Source of the DNA: CAVVAL01 sp963742725
Lineage (GTDB): Bacteria > Actinomycetota > Actinomycetes > Mycobacteriales > Cryptosporangiaceae
Assembly (NCBI GenBank): GCA_963742725.1
Contig: CAVUMX010000004.1
Coordinates: 186,001-250,000 of the forward strand
Direction: 5' to 3'
Length of the DNA: 64,000 nt
Below, piece after piece: positions 46,042 through 55,015 of this stretch (position 1 is its first letter; each line of letters begins with the position of its first letter). The notes under the pieces were generated by a model. It ran no database searches and was not told the origin of the DNA. It was given only the letters and a program-made list of their open reading frames with translations. Position numbers and translations under genes: made by a program.

Positions 46042-47805
46042 ATGCATCGGTACCGGTCACACAAATGCGGCGAACTTCGGAGTGGCGACGTCGCCTCGGA
46101 AGTCCGGGTATCCGGTTGGCTGCACAATCGTCGTGATCTCGGCGGCATCCTCTTCATCGATCTCCGTGACCACTACGGAATCGTCCAGCTCGTCGCGCGT
46201 CCCGGTACCCCCGGCTACGACATGCTCAGCGGCATCCGCAAGGAGACGGTGATCTCCGTTCGGGGCACCGTGTCCGCCCGGTCCGCCGCGAATGTGAACC
46301 CCGACCTGCCGACCGGCGAGATCGAGATCGAGGTCGTCGAGGCGGAGGTTCTCGGCTCCTCCGAGCCGCTGCCGTTCAACGTCTTCCCGGAGGAATCCGT
46401 CTCCGAGGACAAGCGCCTCACGCACAGGTTCCTCGACCTGCGGCGGCCGCACATGCACGCGAACATCATGTTGCGCGCGGCCGTCATCCGCAGCATTCGC
46501 GACAGGATGACCGCCCTCGGATTCACCGAGTTCCAGACGCCTATTCTTTCGGCGCCGAGCCCCGAGGGTGCCCGCGACTTCCTGGTGCCCTCCCGGCTCC
46601 ACCCGGGCGGCTTCTACGCGCTGCCGCAGGCGCCGCAGCAGTTCAAGCAGCTCATGATGATCGCCGGCTTCGACCGGTACTTCCAGATCGCACCGTGCTT
46701 CCGTGACGAGGACAGCCGCGCCGACCGTTCGCCCGGCGAGTTCTACCAGCTCGACGTCGAGATGAGCTTCGTCGAGCAGCAGGACGTGTTCGACGTGATC
46801 GAGCGCGTGATGACGGAGATCTTCCGCGAGTTCGCGCCCGGCCGTGAGACGACGTCGCCGTACCCGCACATCACCTACCGGGACGCGATGCTGCGCTACG
46901 GCACCGACAAGCCCGACCTGCGGGCGACGCTGGAACTCGTCGACGTGTCCGACGTGTTCAAGTCCAGCGGCTTCCGGGCGTTCGCCGGAAAGCACGTGCG
47001 CGCGCTGGCCGTGCCGGATGCCGGTGGCCAGTCGCGGGCGTTCTTCTCGCAGATGGAAGAGCTCGCGGTATCCCGTGGCGCCGCCGGACTGGCGTGGGTG
47101 CGGATCGGTGACGACGGAACGCTTTCCGGCCCGATCGCGAAGTTCCTTTCGGACGAAGAGACGCAGCGGCTCGTCAGCGAGGTCAAGGGCGTTCCGGGCA
47201 CGGCGATCTTCCTCAACTCCGGCGAGCCGGCGCTGGTGTCGAAGGTCATGTCCGAGGTTCGTGTCGAGGCCGCCAAGCGGGTCGGCCATTTCGAGACCGA
47301 CGCTTTCCGGTTCTGCTGGATCGTCGACTTCCCGATGTTCGAGGCGGACGAGGACGGCAAGGTCGACTTCAGCCACAACCCGTTCTCGATGCCGCAGGGC
47401 GGGATGGAAGCGCTCGAAACCCAGGACCCGCTGGACATCCTCGCGTGGCAGTACGACATCGTCTGCAATGGGATCGAGCTGTCGTCCGGCGCCATTCGTA
47501 ACCACAGCCCCGAGATCATGTACAAGGCGTTCGGCATCGTCGGCTACTCGCAGGAGCAGGTCGACGAGGAGTTCGGCGGCATGATCCGGGCGTTGAAGCT
47601 CGGGGCACCGCCGCACGGTGGCATCGCGCCCGGCGTCGACCGGATCGTGATGCTGCTGGCCGACGAGCCGAACATCCGCGAGGTCATCGCGTTCCCGCTG
47701 AACCAGAACGCGCAGGACCTGCTGATGGGCGCACCGTCCGAGGTGACGCCGGAGCGGCTCGCCGAACTGCACCTCAAGCTCGACATCAAGAAGCCCCGCA
47801 CCTGA
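46042..47805 (+). CDS. aspS: Aspartyl-tRNA synthetase, alphaproteobacterial type
   Basis: A 587-residue class II synthetase with OB-fold, GAD insertion and class II motifs 2 (GFDRYFQIAPCFRDED, near 212) and 3 (PGVDRIVMLLADE, near 530). The sequence (MHRYRSHKCGELRSGDV start, ILSAPSPEGARDFLVPSRLH, HPGGFYALPQAPQQFKQL, GPIAKFL, SGAIRNHSPEIM) follows the alphaproteobacterial AspRS pattern and not the usual actinobacterial one. This type may be non-discriminating, charging tRNA-Asn as well. A weak hairpin (cccagg/cctggg, 45987-46005) precedes it. Lateral replacement is inferred. Confidence 0.94.
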   Translation: MHRYRSHKCGELRSGDVASEVRVSGWLHNRRDLGGILFIDLRDHYGIVQLVARPGTPGYDMLSGIRKETVISVRGTVSARSAANVNPDLPTGEIEIEVVEAEVLGSSEPLPFNVFPEESVSEDKRLTHRFLDLRRPHMHANIMLRAAVIRSIRDRMTALGFTEFQTPILSAPSPEGARDFLVPSRLHPGGFYALPQAPQQFKQLMMIAGFDRYFQIAPCFRDEDSRADRSPGEFYQLDVEMSFVEQQDVFDVIERVMTEIFREFAPGRETTSPYPHITYRDAMLRYGTDKPDLRATLELVDVSDVFKSSGFRAFAGKHVRALAVPDAGGQSRAFFSQMEELAVSRGAAGLAWVRIGDDGTLSGPIAKFLSDEETQRLVSEVKGVPGTAIFLNSGEPALVSKVMSEVRVEAAKRVGHFETDAFRFCWIVDFPMFEADEDGKVDFSHNPFSMPQGGMEALETQDPLDILAWQYDIVCNGIELSSGAIRNHSPEIMYKAFGIVGYSQEQVDEEFGGMIRALKLGAPPHGGIAPGVDRIVMLLADEPNIREVIAFPLNQNAQDLLMGAPSEVTPERLAELHLKLDIKKPRT

Positions 47806-47843
47806 CCTCGTCAGAGCTTCTGGGGTATCCCGCCGACGCGCGG

Positions 47844-48388
47844 GTGCTCATCGTCAACAACGACGACTTCGGCATGTACAACGGGATCAACGTCGCGGTC
47901 GTCCGCTCGATCGAGGACGGGATCGCCAGTTCGTGCATCCTGATGGCGCCGTGCCCGGCGGCGCCACAGGCCATGCGTCTGCTCCGGGACCGTCCGGAGA
48001 TCCCGTTCGGCGGCCACCTCACGCTGTTCTGCGACACGACGAACCGGCGCTGGGGGCCGCTGACCGCACGGGAGAAGGTGCCGTCGCTCCTCGCCGAGCG
48101 GGGCGAGCTGTTCGCGCCTGACCAGGTCCCCGAACTGCTCGCCCAGGCCCGCCTGGATGAGGTGGAGGTCGAGTTCCGCGCGCAGATCGCCGCAGTCGTC
48201 GACGCGGGCCTGGCACCGACGGCTGGCGAGTCCGCCGCACCGACTACGAGTTCCTGACCTCGCCGGAAGCCCGCGACCTGATCCGTCAGGAGGGGATCGT
48301 CGTCACCGGCTACCGGGCACTCCAGCGGGCATGGCCGGGCGTTGCGACTGTACGCAAGCCTCTCGACCCAAGGCCGCGCGAGTCGTAG
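47844..48388 (+). pseudogene. ChbG/YdjC-type carbohydrate deacetylase, broken by an internal deletion
   Basis: The 5' part has the YdjC start VLIVNNDDFGMYNGINVAVV, with metal Asp-Asp and GGHLTLF, and runs to AAVVDAGLAPT near 48219. There the frame changes and the 3' part resumes as RRTDYEFLTSPEARDLIRQE ... TGYRALQRAWPG, ending at TAG 48386. The middle, including the HxxxH metal site expected after GLAPT, is missing. Only GTG 47844 offers a start, and the in-frame sequence upstream (SSELLGYPADAR) lacks one. It sits between aspS and another broken gene. Confidence 0.75.
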
Positions 48389-48416
48389 CGTCCGGCCGGA
48401 CGCAAGGGAGCTCCTG

Positions 48417-48923
48417 ATGTTCGTACAGGTGATTCAGGGACCGGCGCCGGACGCCGACGAGTTGCACGCCGCGCTCGACCGGTGGGCGCGGGACCTCGCG
48501 CCTGGCGCCGGCGGCTGGCTCGGGACGACCGCGGGCGTGACGGACGAGGGCGCGTTCATCGCGCTGGCCCGGTTCGAGTCCGCGGAGGCGGCACGCCGCA
48601 ACAGCGGCCGTCCCGAGCAGGACCGGTGGTGGGCGGAGACGTCCACGCTGTTCGCCGGCGAGGCCACGTTCGCAGAGAGCCCAGCTCAACGCGCCTGAGT
48701 GGGCCGGGTTCCGGCCGGAGATCGTCGGCACTGTCCAGGCCGACCAGCCCGACGGCGCGTACACGATCGCGATCTTCTACACGTCCGAGGAGGACGCGCG
48801 GCGGGCGAACCCCTGGACCTGCCCGAACCGCTGAAGACCCGGATGGACGAGCTGAACGCGCTCAACGTCGAACCCGTCCGGTTCTACGACCTGAAGAGGC
48901 CCTGGCTGTACGCGCCACGCTGA
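48417..48923 (+). pseudogene. Two-repeat DABB-like protein (VQVIQG family), broken by deletion and frameshift
   Basis: The first repeat is intact from ATG 48417: MFVQVIQGPAPDADELHAAL to the ATFAES segment. The frame then stops at 48698. Sequence of the second repeat continues in another frame (LNAPEWAGFRPEIVGTVQAD), missing its own beginning, then shifts again by one base at about 48806 to give LDLPEPLKTRMDELNALNVE and ends at 48923. Intact homologues I know carry two such repeats in one frame. About 40 codons are absent at the first break. Confidence 0.7.
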
Positions 48924-48998
48924 ACGCGCCGGGGACCGGTCCCGTACGACCTGGCAGGGGGTGCTGCCGCGCGCCCTGTCCGGCCAGGGAGGTTTCCG

Positions 48999-49844
48999 AT
49001 GTCCGCTCACCGCACGCTCATAGCGCTCGCCGTGGCAGGCGTGGCGTCGCTGCTCGTCGGCGCGCCCGCCCACGCGCACGGCGCGCCGACCAGTCCGGTC
49101 AGCCGGGCGGCGGCGTGTGGCGCCGAAGCGGGGAAGACCGCCCAGTCGGACGCGTGCCGGGCCGCCGTGGCCGCCAGCGGGCAGCGGGCGGTGGCGCAGT
49201 GGGACAACCTGCGCCTGCCGAACGTCGCCGGCCGTGACCGCGAGGTCGTTCCGGACGGGAAACTGTGCAGCGGCGGCATCGACACCTACCGGGGCCTCGA
49301 CCTCGCGCGCAAGGACTGGCCCGCGACGCGCATGACCGCCGGCGCCGACTACACGTTCACCTATCGCGGCACGATTCCGCACAAGGGCACCTTCCGCCTC
49401 TACGTGACCAAGGAAGGGTTCGATCCCGGACAGCCGCTCAGCTGGTCGGCTCTGGAACGGGAGCCGTTTCTCTCGGTGACGGACCCCACGTTCCGCACAG
49501 GCTCGTACCGGTTCACCGGCGGCCTGCCGCAGGGAAGGTCGGGCCGGCACGTGATCTATACGATCTGGCAGAACTCCGATACGCCGGACACCTACTACTC
49601 GTGCTCGGACGTGGACTTCGGCGCCCCGGGCACGCCGCCGGCCTCACAGAGCAGCGCACCGGCGTCGCCGAGCACCGCGCCGGTCGTGCCGCAAGCCGCT
49701 GGTCAAGCGCCCGCGGGCAATGCCGCCGCGCCCGCGACAGAGAAGTCCAGCTTCGCCGTGCCGCTCGTCGCCGGTGGCGGCGTCGCGCTCGTGCTGATAG
49801 CGGCCGTGGCGCTGCTCCGGCGGCGGCGCACATTCGGCGAGTAG
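48999..49844 (+). CDS. AA10 lytic polysaccharide monooxygenase, membrane-anchored
   Basis: A 281-residue copper oxidase of the AA10 (CBM33) family, cleaving chitin or cellulose. The signal peptide ends PAHA, so mature residue 1 is His27 in HGAPTSPVSR, the first copper ligand; the second is the His in TIPHKGTFRLYVTKEG (near 128). Typical Cys pairs (AAACGAEAG, LCSGGID, YYSCSDVDFG) are present. After a Pro/Ala/Ser linker a C-terminal helix (FAVPLVAGGGVALVLIAAVA) and RRRR tail suggest membrane anchoring; no carbohydrate-binding module is seen. Confidence 0.93.
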   Translation: MSAHRTLIALAVAGVASLLVGAPAHAHGAPTSPVSRAAACGAEAGKTAQSDACRAAVAASGQRAVAQWDNLRLPNVAGRDREVVPDGKLCSGGIDTYRGLDLARKDWPATRMTAGADYTFTYRGTIPHKGTFRLYVTKEGFDPGQPLSWSALEREPFLSVTDPTFRTGSYRFTGGLPQGRSGRHVIYTIWQNSDTPDTYYSCSDVDFGAPGTPPASQSSAPASPSTAPVVPQAAGQAPAGNAAAPATEKSSFAVPLVAGGGVALVLIAAVALLRRRRTFGE

Positions 49845-50001
49845 GCGAAAGGTACAGTTTCGTCATCTTCTGAGCCCTGAGTTGTGCGGCGTGGATCACA
49901 CTCCGGCCAGTTTGAAAGTGCCGGCGGCGGGGTAATCCAATTCGCTTCGTCGCCACCCCGAGCGCGGCGGCGCCTACGGGAACCGCTATCTTGCTTGATT
50001 A

Positions 50002-50014
50002 GGAATCTGATTCC
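50002..50014. promoter_or_regulatory. AT-rich palindrome upstream of lsr2
   Basis: GGAATCTGATTCC, a 13-nt palindrome, in a locally AT-rich stretch 78 nt before lsr2. It may lie in the promoter or be an autoregulatory binding site, since Lsr2 prefers AT-rich DNA. The rest of the 247-nt gap after the AA10 gene shows no gene. Confidence 0.4.
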
Positions 50015-50091
50015 CGCACAAGAATTGCGCTGGGTAGTGCGATACGCATAGCATTCTGCTCTCTCTACGACATCGAGCTCAGGAGCAAGAC

Positions 50092-50427
50092 GTGGCACAG
50101 AAGGTGGAAGTCACCCTCGTAGACGATCTCGACGGTGGCGCCGCGGACGAGACTGTTTCGTTCGCCATCGACGGCGCGCAGTACGAGATCGATCTCTCCG
50201 CAAAGAACGCACAGAAGCTCCGGGACGCGGTGACTCCCTATGTCGGGGCTGCCCGTAAGGCTGGCCGTGCCACGTCGCGCCACACGCGCGGTGGACGCAG
50301 CAGCGCGGCCGTCGATCGCGAGCAGAACCAGGCGATTCGCGAGTGGGCGAAGAAGAAGGGCCTGAACGTGAGCGACCGTGGCCGCATTCCGGCCGAGATC
50401 GTGGACCGTTACCACCAGGAGCGCTGA
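50092..50427 (+). CDS. lsr2: Nucleoid-associated protein Lsr2
   Basis: A 111-residue xenogeneic silencer and DNA-bridging protein. The N-terminal dimerisation domain is VEVTLVDDLDGGAADETVSFAIDG, and the C-terminal DNA-binding domain is REQNQAIREWAKKKGLNVSD followed by the AT-hook-like RGR in DRGRIPAEIVDRY. Length and both domains are standard. In actinomycetes it coats AT-rich, often foreign DNA. It is convergent with the chitinase. Confidence 0.97.
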   Translation: MAQKVEVTLVDDLDGGAADETVSFAIDGAQYEIDLSAKNAQKLRDAVTPYVGAARKAGRATSRHTRGGRSSAAVDREQNQAIREWAKKKGLNVSDRGRIPAEIVDRYHQER

Positions 50428-50446
50428 ACCACACCGCGCCAGACAT

Positions 50447-50481
50447 CGGCGGGCCCCCGGGACAATCCCGGGGGCCCGCCG
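50447..50481. terminator. Bidirectional terminator between lsr2 and the chitinase
   Basis: A 16-bp perfect G/C stem (cggcgggcccccggga and complement) with loop CAA, 20 nt after lsr2 and 18 nt before the end of the reverse-strand chitinase gene. Confidence 0.8.
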
Positions 50482-50499
50482 TCGTTCGTGGTCTCAGAC

Positions 50500-51483
50500 T
50501 CAGCCCTTGTACTGGCCGATCACCTTCGTGTAGTCCCACTGCTTCTGCGAGACGCCGCTGCACGAACTGCCGTCGTTGTTCGCGCCGCCGCACGGCCGGT
50601 CGCGGTTCACGGCCCAGTACGTGAAGCGGGCGACATGGCGCTGCTTGGCGAACGCCAGCATCTCCTGGAAGTCGCCGAGGTTGATCACCTTGCCCTCGTC
50701 GTCCTTGCCGTTCATCGACGAGATACCGATACGCCGGTACGCGGCGTCGTCGGTGTAGCCGTATGCGCTCTTGACGGCGTTCTTCAGCCCGTTCGCCGCA
50801 TTGATCGACGCCTTACCCATGTCGGGCACGCTGGTGCCGAAGTCGAACGGCATCACGACCCAGCCGTCCACCGCGAGTCCGGCCGCCGCGCCCTTATTGA
50901 TCAAGTCACGCCCGGTGGCGTCGGGGCCGCTGGGCGTAGTCCCGAAGGTGAGATAGACCTTGATTCCCGGGTTGTTGTTCTTGATGATCTTCAGGGCGTC
51001 GATCACCCGCTTACGCACAGTCCCGCTATTGAACTCCGTGTTCTCGATATCGACATCAATGGCTTTGAGCTTGTACGCGTTGATTACCTTCTGGTAGGCC
51101 CCCGCGAGGGCGGACGCGCTGGAGCACTTCTCGCCCAGCTTCGCGCCGGACCAACCGCCGATTGACGGAATGACGTCGCCGCCCGCCGCGCGAATCTCGC
51201 TGATCCGCGTCGCGTCGGCGCCGGTGAGGGAGCGATTGCCGTCCCACTTCGGGTTGCATCCGCCGTCCGAGAGGATGAATGCCAGCGTGAACCACTTGAC
51301 GCCGGTGGCGGACATGACGGACGTCGCGCTCGGCGGGTTGCCCCAGCCGTAGTAGAGGTACGGCGCCGCGCCCATCTGGTTGGCGGGCGCCGCGTGGCTG
51401 GTGGGGGCGAGGACGATCGTGGCCGCGGTGATGGCGGCGGTGGCGCCCGCGACGAGCGCGAGCGAGCGGCGTCGGATTCTCAT
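50500..51483 (-). CDS. GH18 chitinase
   Basis: A 327-residue secreted endo-chitinase. The signal peptide (LALVAGATAAITAATIVLAP ... HA|AP) is followed by the barrel with the catalytic DxDxE box as AIDVDIENTE (near 140-149), GGWSGAKLGEKC before it and MPFDFG later, matching single-domain actinobacterial GH18 enzymes. The catalytic Glu is present. No binding module is attached. Together with the AA10 enzyme on the other side of lsr2 it could degrade chitin. Confidence 0.9.
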   Translation of the reverse strand: MRIRRRSLALVAGATAAITAATIVLAPTSHAAPANQMGAAPYLYYGWGNPPSATSVMSATGVKWFTLAFILSDGGCNPKWDGNRSLTGADATRISEIRAAGGDVIPSIGGWSGAKLGEKCSSASALAGAYQKVINAYKLKAIDVDIENTEFNSGTVRKRVIDALKIIKNNNPGIKVYLTFGTTPSGPDATGRDLINKGAAAGLAVDGWVVMPFDFGTSVPDMGKASINAANGLKNAVKSAYGYTDDAAYRRIGISSMNGKDDEGKVINLGDFQEMLAFAKQRHVARFTYWAVNRDRPCGGANNDGSSCSGVSQKQWDYTKVIGQYKG

Positions 51484-51615
51484 GGGCCTACTCCGTGGTG
51501 GTGGGGCGAGAAGGTCCGCCGCGCCGCACCGCAACGTGTCCACAGAAACTGGACTAGACCACCGGGCGCTGTCAAGGATTGCCGTCGCGGACGCGCGGGG
51601 TGAGAGGCTGCGCGG

Positions 51616-53166
51616 ATGGAGGCGTTGGAGGCACTGGTCCGGTCCTACGGGGCGCACGCGCGGCCGGTACGTGAGGTGATCGCCGCGCTCACCGAGGGGG
51701 CATGGACACTGGCGGCGCTCGTCCAGGCCACGGCCGTGCCCCGCCGTACGGTCGAGGACGTGCTCGCCGCGCTCGGCGCCGACCTCGCCACCGACGGCCG
51801 GATCCTGCCCGAACGTGCCGGCGCCTACCGCGAACGGTTCGGCTACGACCAGCTCCGCCGGACCTCGGTGCCCGACCCGGTCACCGCCCGGCTCGACAAG
51901 GATCTGTGCGTCGCGCTGGAGGACCTCGTCGCGCGGGCGCCCGCGTCCCGCCGGGCCCTCGACCACGTCGCCGCGACTCCGGAGACGGCCGCGTGGCGCG
52001 GTACGTGGCTCGACTCCCGGTACGACCTGGCCGGCGCGAGGCTGCTGTGCGTCGGCGACCACGACCTGACCTCGCTCGCGGCGGCCCTGGTCAACCCGGA
52101 GCTGGCCGTGACGGTCGTCGACCTGGACGAGCGGATCCTCGAGTACATCGACACCGAGGCCCGGGCCCGCGGGCTGGACGTGACGTGCCTGTACGCCGAC
52201 CTGCGCCTCGGACTGCCCGCCAGCGCCACGGCCAGCGCCGACCTGGTGTTCACCGACCCCCCGTACACGGCGGAAGGGGTCCGGCTCTTCCTCGCCCGGG
52301 GCGCCGAAGGCCTCCGCGACCGCGACCAGGGCCGGCTCGTCATGGCGTACGGGTACAGCGACCGCACGCCCGCGCTCGGACTGAAGGTGCAGCAGTCCGT
52401 CCAGGAACTGGGGCTGGTGTTCGAGGCGATCCTGCCGGCGGTCAACCGGTACGCGGGCGCGCAGGCCGTGGGGAGCGCCAGCGACGTGTACGTCTGCCGG
52501 CCGACCGCGCGGACGTGGAAGGGCCTGGAGAAGGCGACGGCCGTGAACATCTACACGCACGGTCCCCAGTCCCTCGAAGGCGCGGTCCCGGAGCCTGTGG
52601 ACTTCCTCGACAGTCCCGTCACGGCCGTCGTGGGCGCCAACTGGCCGCAGGACGCCGCGCCGACCAGGGTCCGGCTGGAGACCGTGCTGGCCGGCGGCCT
52701 GCCCGCGTCCGCCAAGGACTCGATCGCCGTCGACCTGTCCGCCGACCCCGGACCGTGGCTGCTGCGGACCCTGCTCGCCGTCAACGCCGCCCACGTCTCG
52801 CTGCTCGTCCCCAACAACCATCCGGACCTGGCCAGCGAGGCCGGCCAGCGCGCCCTCGCCGGACTGGTCGCCGGCAAGTACAGCCTCCGGTACCGGCGCA
52901 GCACCCCCGGACCCGCGCACGCCGTGGTCGTCGCCGAGGCCGTGAGCCCCGCCCGTGGGCTGCTGGACCGGGCGCACGGCCGTGTCGGGAACGTGTGGCG
53001 GGAGGCTCTGATCAGGGCATCCGCGGTGCCGATGACGAAGAACGAGGCGCGGGCGGCAGTCCGGGCCGCCACGTCCCGGCCCGAGCTGCTCGAGCGCTCG
53101 CTCGTCGAGCTGCCACGCCATCAGCTCGTGACGTTGCTCGCCGAGGTGGCCGTGTCCGGTGTGTGA
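51616..53166 (+). CDS. Putative branched-chain polyamine synthase (BpsA-like aminopropyltransferase)
   Basis: A 516-residue protein. The first 350 residues match the BpsA/DUF43 pattern: a small N-terminal winged-helix region, a Rossmann fold with LLCVGDHDLTSLAAALVNPEL, VVDLDERILEYI, the DLRLGLP stretch and the signature FTDPPYT near 211-217. BpsA adds aminopropyl groups from decarboxylated S-adenosylmethionine to spermidine. The last 165 residues (from AKDSIAVDLSADPGPWLL) are an extension I do not recognise. Substrate is inferred. Methylthioadenosine, its by-product, would be the substrate of MtnP encoded at 42.5 kb. Confidence 0.8.
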   Translation: MEALEALVRSYGAHARPVREVIAALTEGAWTLAALVQATAVPRRTVEDVLAALGADLATDGRILPERAGAYRERFGYDQLRRTSVPDPVTARLDKDLCVALEDLVARAPASRRALDHVAATPETAAWRGTWLDSRYDLAGARLLCVGDHDLTSLAAALVNPELAVTVVDLDERILEYIDTEARARGLDVTCLYADLRLGLPASATASADLVFTDPPYTAEGVRLFLARGAEGLRDRDQGRLVMAYGYSDRTPALGLKVQQSVQELGLVFEAILPAVNRYAGAQAVGSASDVYVCRPTARTWKGLEKATAVNIYTHGPQSLEGAVPEPVDFLDSPVTAVVGANWPQDAAPTRVRLETVLAGGLPASAKDSIAVDLSADPGPWLLRTLLAVNAAHVSLLVPNNHPDLASEAGQRALAGLVAGKYSLRYRRSTPGPAHAVVVAEAVSPARGLLDRAHGRVGNVWREALIRASAVPMTKNEARAAVRAATSRPELLERSLVELPRHQLVTLLAEVAVSGV

Positions 53167-53323
53167 GGAATGCCACCGACGGCTGTGGCCAGCGGCGACG
53201 GCGCGCCGACGCCCGCGCCCCCCGGCAACCGCCGACACCCTGTAGGACTATTCTGCTGCCGAGGCGCGCCCAGGCCAGGGTCCGGGTGTGCCGCGTGACG
53301 AACAGACGCCAGGAGGGTCCGCG

Positions 53324-55015
53324 GTGCTCACCGAGCCAGAACCTATCGTCTCCCGGCCGTGGCCGGTGCGAGAGACGATCAAGGGGAACGCGTTCGCGCG
53401 GGTCCTCCGTACCACCGATCACAAGACGATCGGGCTGATGTACCTCGTCACGTCCTTCATCTTCTTCCTGATCGGCGGCGCGATGGCGTTGCTGATGCGT
53501 GCCGAGCTGGCCAGGCCGGGGCTGCAGTTCCTCTCGAACGAGCAGTTCAACCAGCTGTTCACCATGCACGGCACGATCATGCTGCTGCTGTTCGCGACGC
53601 CGCTGGTCTTCGCGTTCGCGAACTACATCATCCCGCTGCAGATCGGCTCGCCGGACGTCTCCTTCCCGCGGCTCAACGCGTTCGCGTACTGGCTGTACGC
53701 GTTCGGCGGCACGATCGTCGTCCTCGGGTTCGCCACGCCCGGCGGCGCCGCCGACTTCGGCTGGTTCGCCTACGCGCCGCTGAACTCCGCGATCAACTCC
53801 CCGGGCACCGGCGCCGACATGTGGATCGTCGGCCTGATCATCTCGGGTCTGGGCACCATCCTCGGCGCGGTCAACATGATCACCACGATCCTGACCCTGC
53901 GCGCCCCCGGCATGACGATGTTCCGGATGCCGATCTTCACCTGGAACATCCTCATCACCAGCCTGCTCGTGCTGATGGTCTTCCCGATCCTGGCCGCCGC
54001 GCTGTCCGCACTCACCGCCGACCGCCACCTCGGCTCGCACATCTACGACGCCGAGACCGGCGGCGCGATCCTCTGGCAGCACCTGTTCTGGTTCTTCGGC
54101 CACCCCGAGGTGTACATCGTCGCGCTGCCGTTCTTCGGCATCGTGTCCGAGGTCTTCCCGGTGTTCAGCCGCAAGCCGATGTTCGGCTACAAGGGCCTGG
54201 TCGGGGCGACCCTGCTGATCGCCGCGCTGTCGATGACCGTGTGGGCGCACCACATGTTCGCCACCGGCGCCGTCCTGCTGCCGTTCTTCTCGTTCCTGTC
54301 GTTCCTCATCGCGGTCCCGACCGGCGTGAAGTTCTTCAACTGGCTCGGCACCATGTGGCGCGGCCAGCTCACGTTCGAGACCCCGATGCTGTTCGCTCTC
54401 GGCTTCCTCGCCACGTTCCTCTTCGGTGGCCTCTCCGGAGTGCTGCTCGCCTCGCCGCCGATCGACTTCCACGTCTCCGACACGTACTTCGTGGTCGCAC
54501 ACTTCCACTACGTGCTGTTCGGCACGATCGTGTTCGCGACCTACTCCGGCATCTACTTCTGGTTCCCGAAGATGACCGGCCGGATGCTCGACGAGCGGCT
54601 CGGCAAGTTCCACTTCTGGCTGACGTTCGTCGGCTTCCACACCACGTTCCTGGTGCAGCACTGGCTCGGCAACGAGGGCATGCCGCGGCGGTACGCCGAC
54701 TACCTGGAGAAGGACGGCTTCACCACGCTGAACACGATCTCCACGATCGGCTCGTTCATCCTGGGCGCGTCCACGCTGCCGTTCCTGTGGAACGTGTGGA
54801 AGTCGTACAAGCTCGGTCGCGTCGTCGACGTGGACGACCCGTGGGGCTACGGCGCCTCGCTGGAATGGGCCACGTCCTGCCCGCCGCCCCGGCACAACTT
54901 CGTCAAGCTGCCCCGGATCCGTTCCGAGCGGCCCGCGTTCGACCTCAAGTTCCCGCACCTCGCGCCCTGGGCGCAGGAGGTCGAGGGCAAGAAGAAGGCA
55001 GCGGTCGAGTCCTGA
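53324..55015 (+). CDS. ctaD: Cytochrome c oxidase subunit I (aa3-type)
   Basis: A 563-residue catalytic subunit of the terminal oxidase with about twelve membrane helices. Haem a ligand His is in FTMHGTIMLLLFATP (near 81), the CuB His in GHPEVYIVALP (near 260), the WAHHMFATG pair (near 309-310) and the haem a3/haem a pair in VVAHFHYVLFGT (near 393-395). Start GTG 53324 is preferred because AGGAGGG lies 6 nt upstream; an in-frame GTG at 53288 is less likely. serB is translationally linked to its stop, as in mycobacteria (ctaD-serB2). Confidence 0.96.
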   Translation: MLTEPEPIVSRPWPVRETIKGNAFARVLRTTDHKTIGLMYLVTSFIFFLIGGAMALLMRAELARPGLQFLSNEQFNQLFTMHGTIMLLLFATPLVFAFANYIIPLQIGSPDVSFPRLNAFAYWLYAFGGTIVVLGFATPGGAADFGWFAYAPLNSAINSPGTGADMWIVGLIISGLGTILGAVNMITTILTLRAPGMTMFRMPIFTWNILITSLLVLMVFPILAAALSALTADRHLGSHIYDAETGGAILWQHLFWFFGHPEVYIVALPFFGIVSEVFPVFSRKPMFGYKGLVGATLLIAALSMTVWAHHMFATGAVLLPFFSFLSFLIAVPTGVKFFNWLGTMWRGQLTFETPMLFALGFLATFLFGGLSGVLLASPPIDFHVSDTYFVVAHFHYVLFGTIVFATYSGIYFWFPKMTGRMLDERLGKFHFWLTFVGFHTTFLVQHWLGNEGMPRRYADYLEKDGFTTLNTISTIGSFILGASTLPFLWNVWKSYKLGRVVDVDDPWGYGASLEWATSCPPPRHNFVKLPRIRSERPAFDLKFPHLAPWAQEVEGKKKAAVES

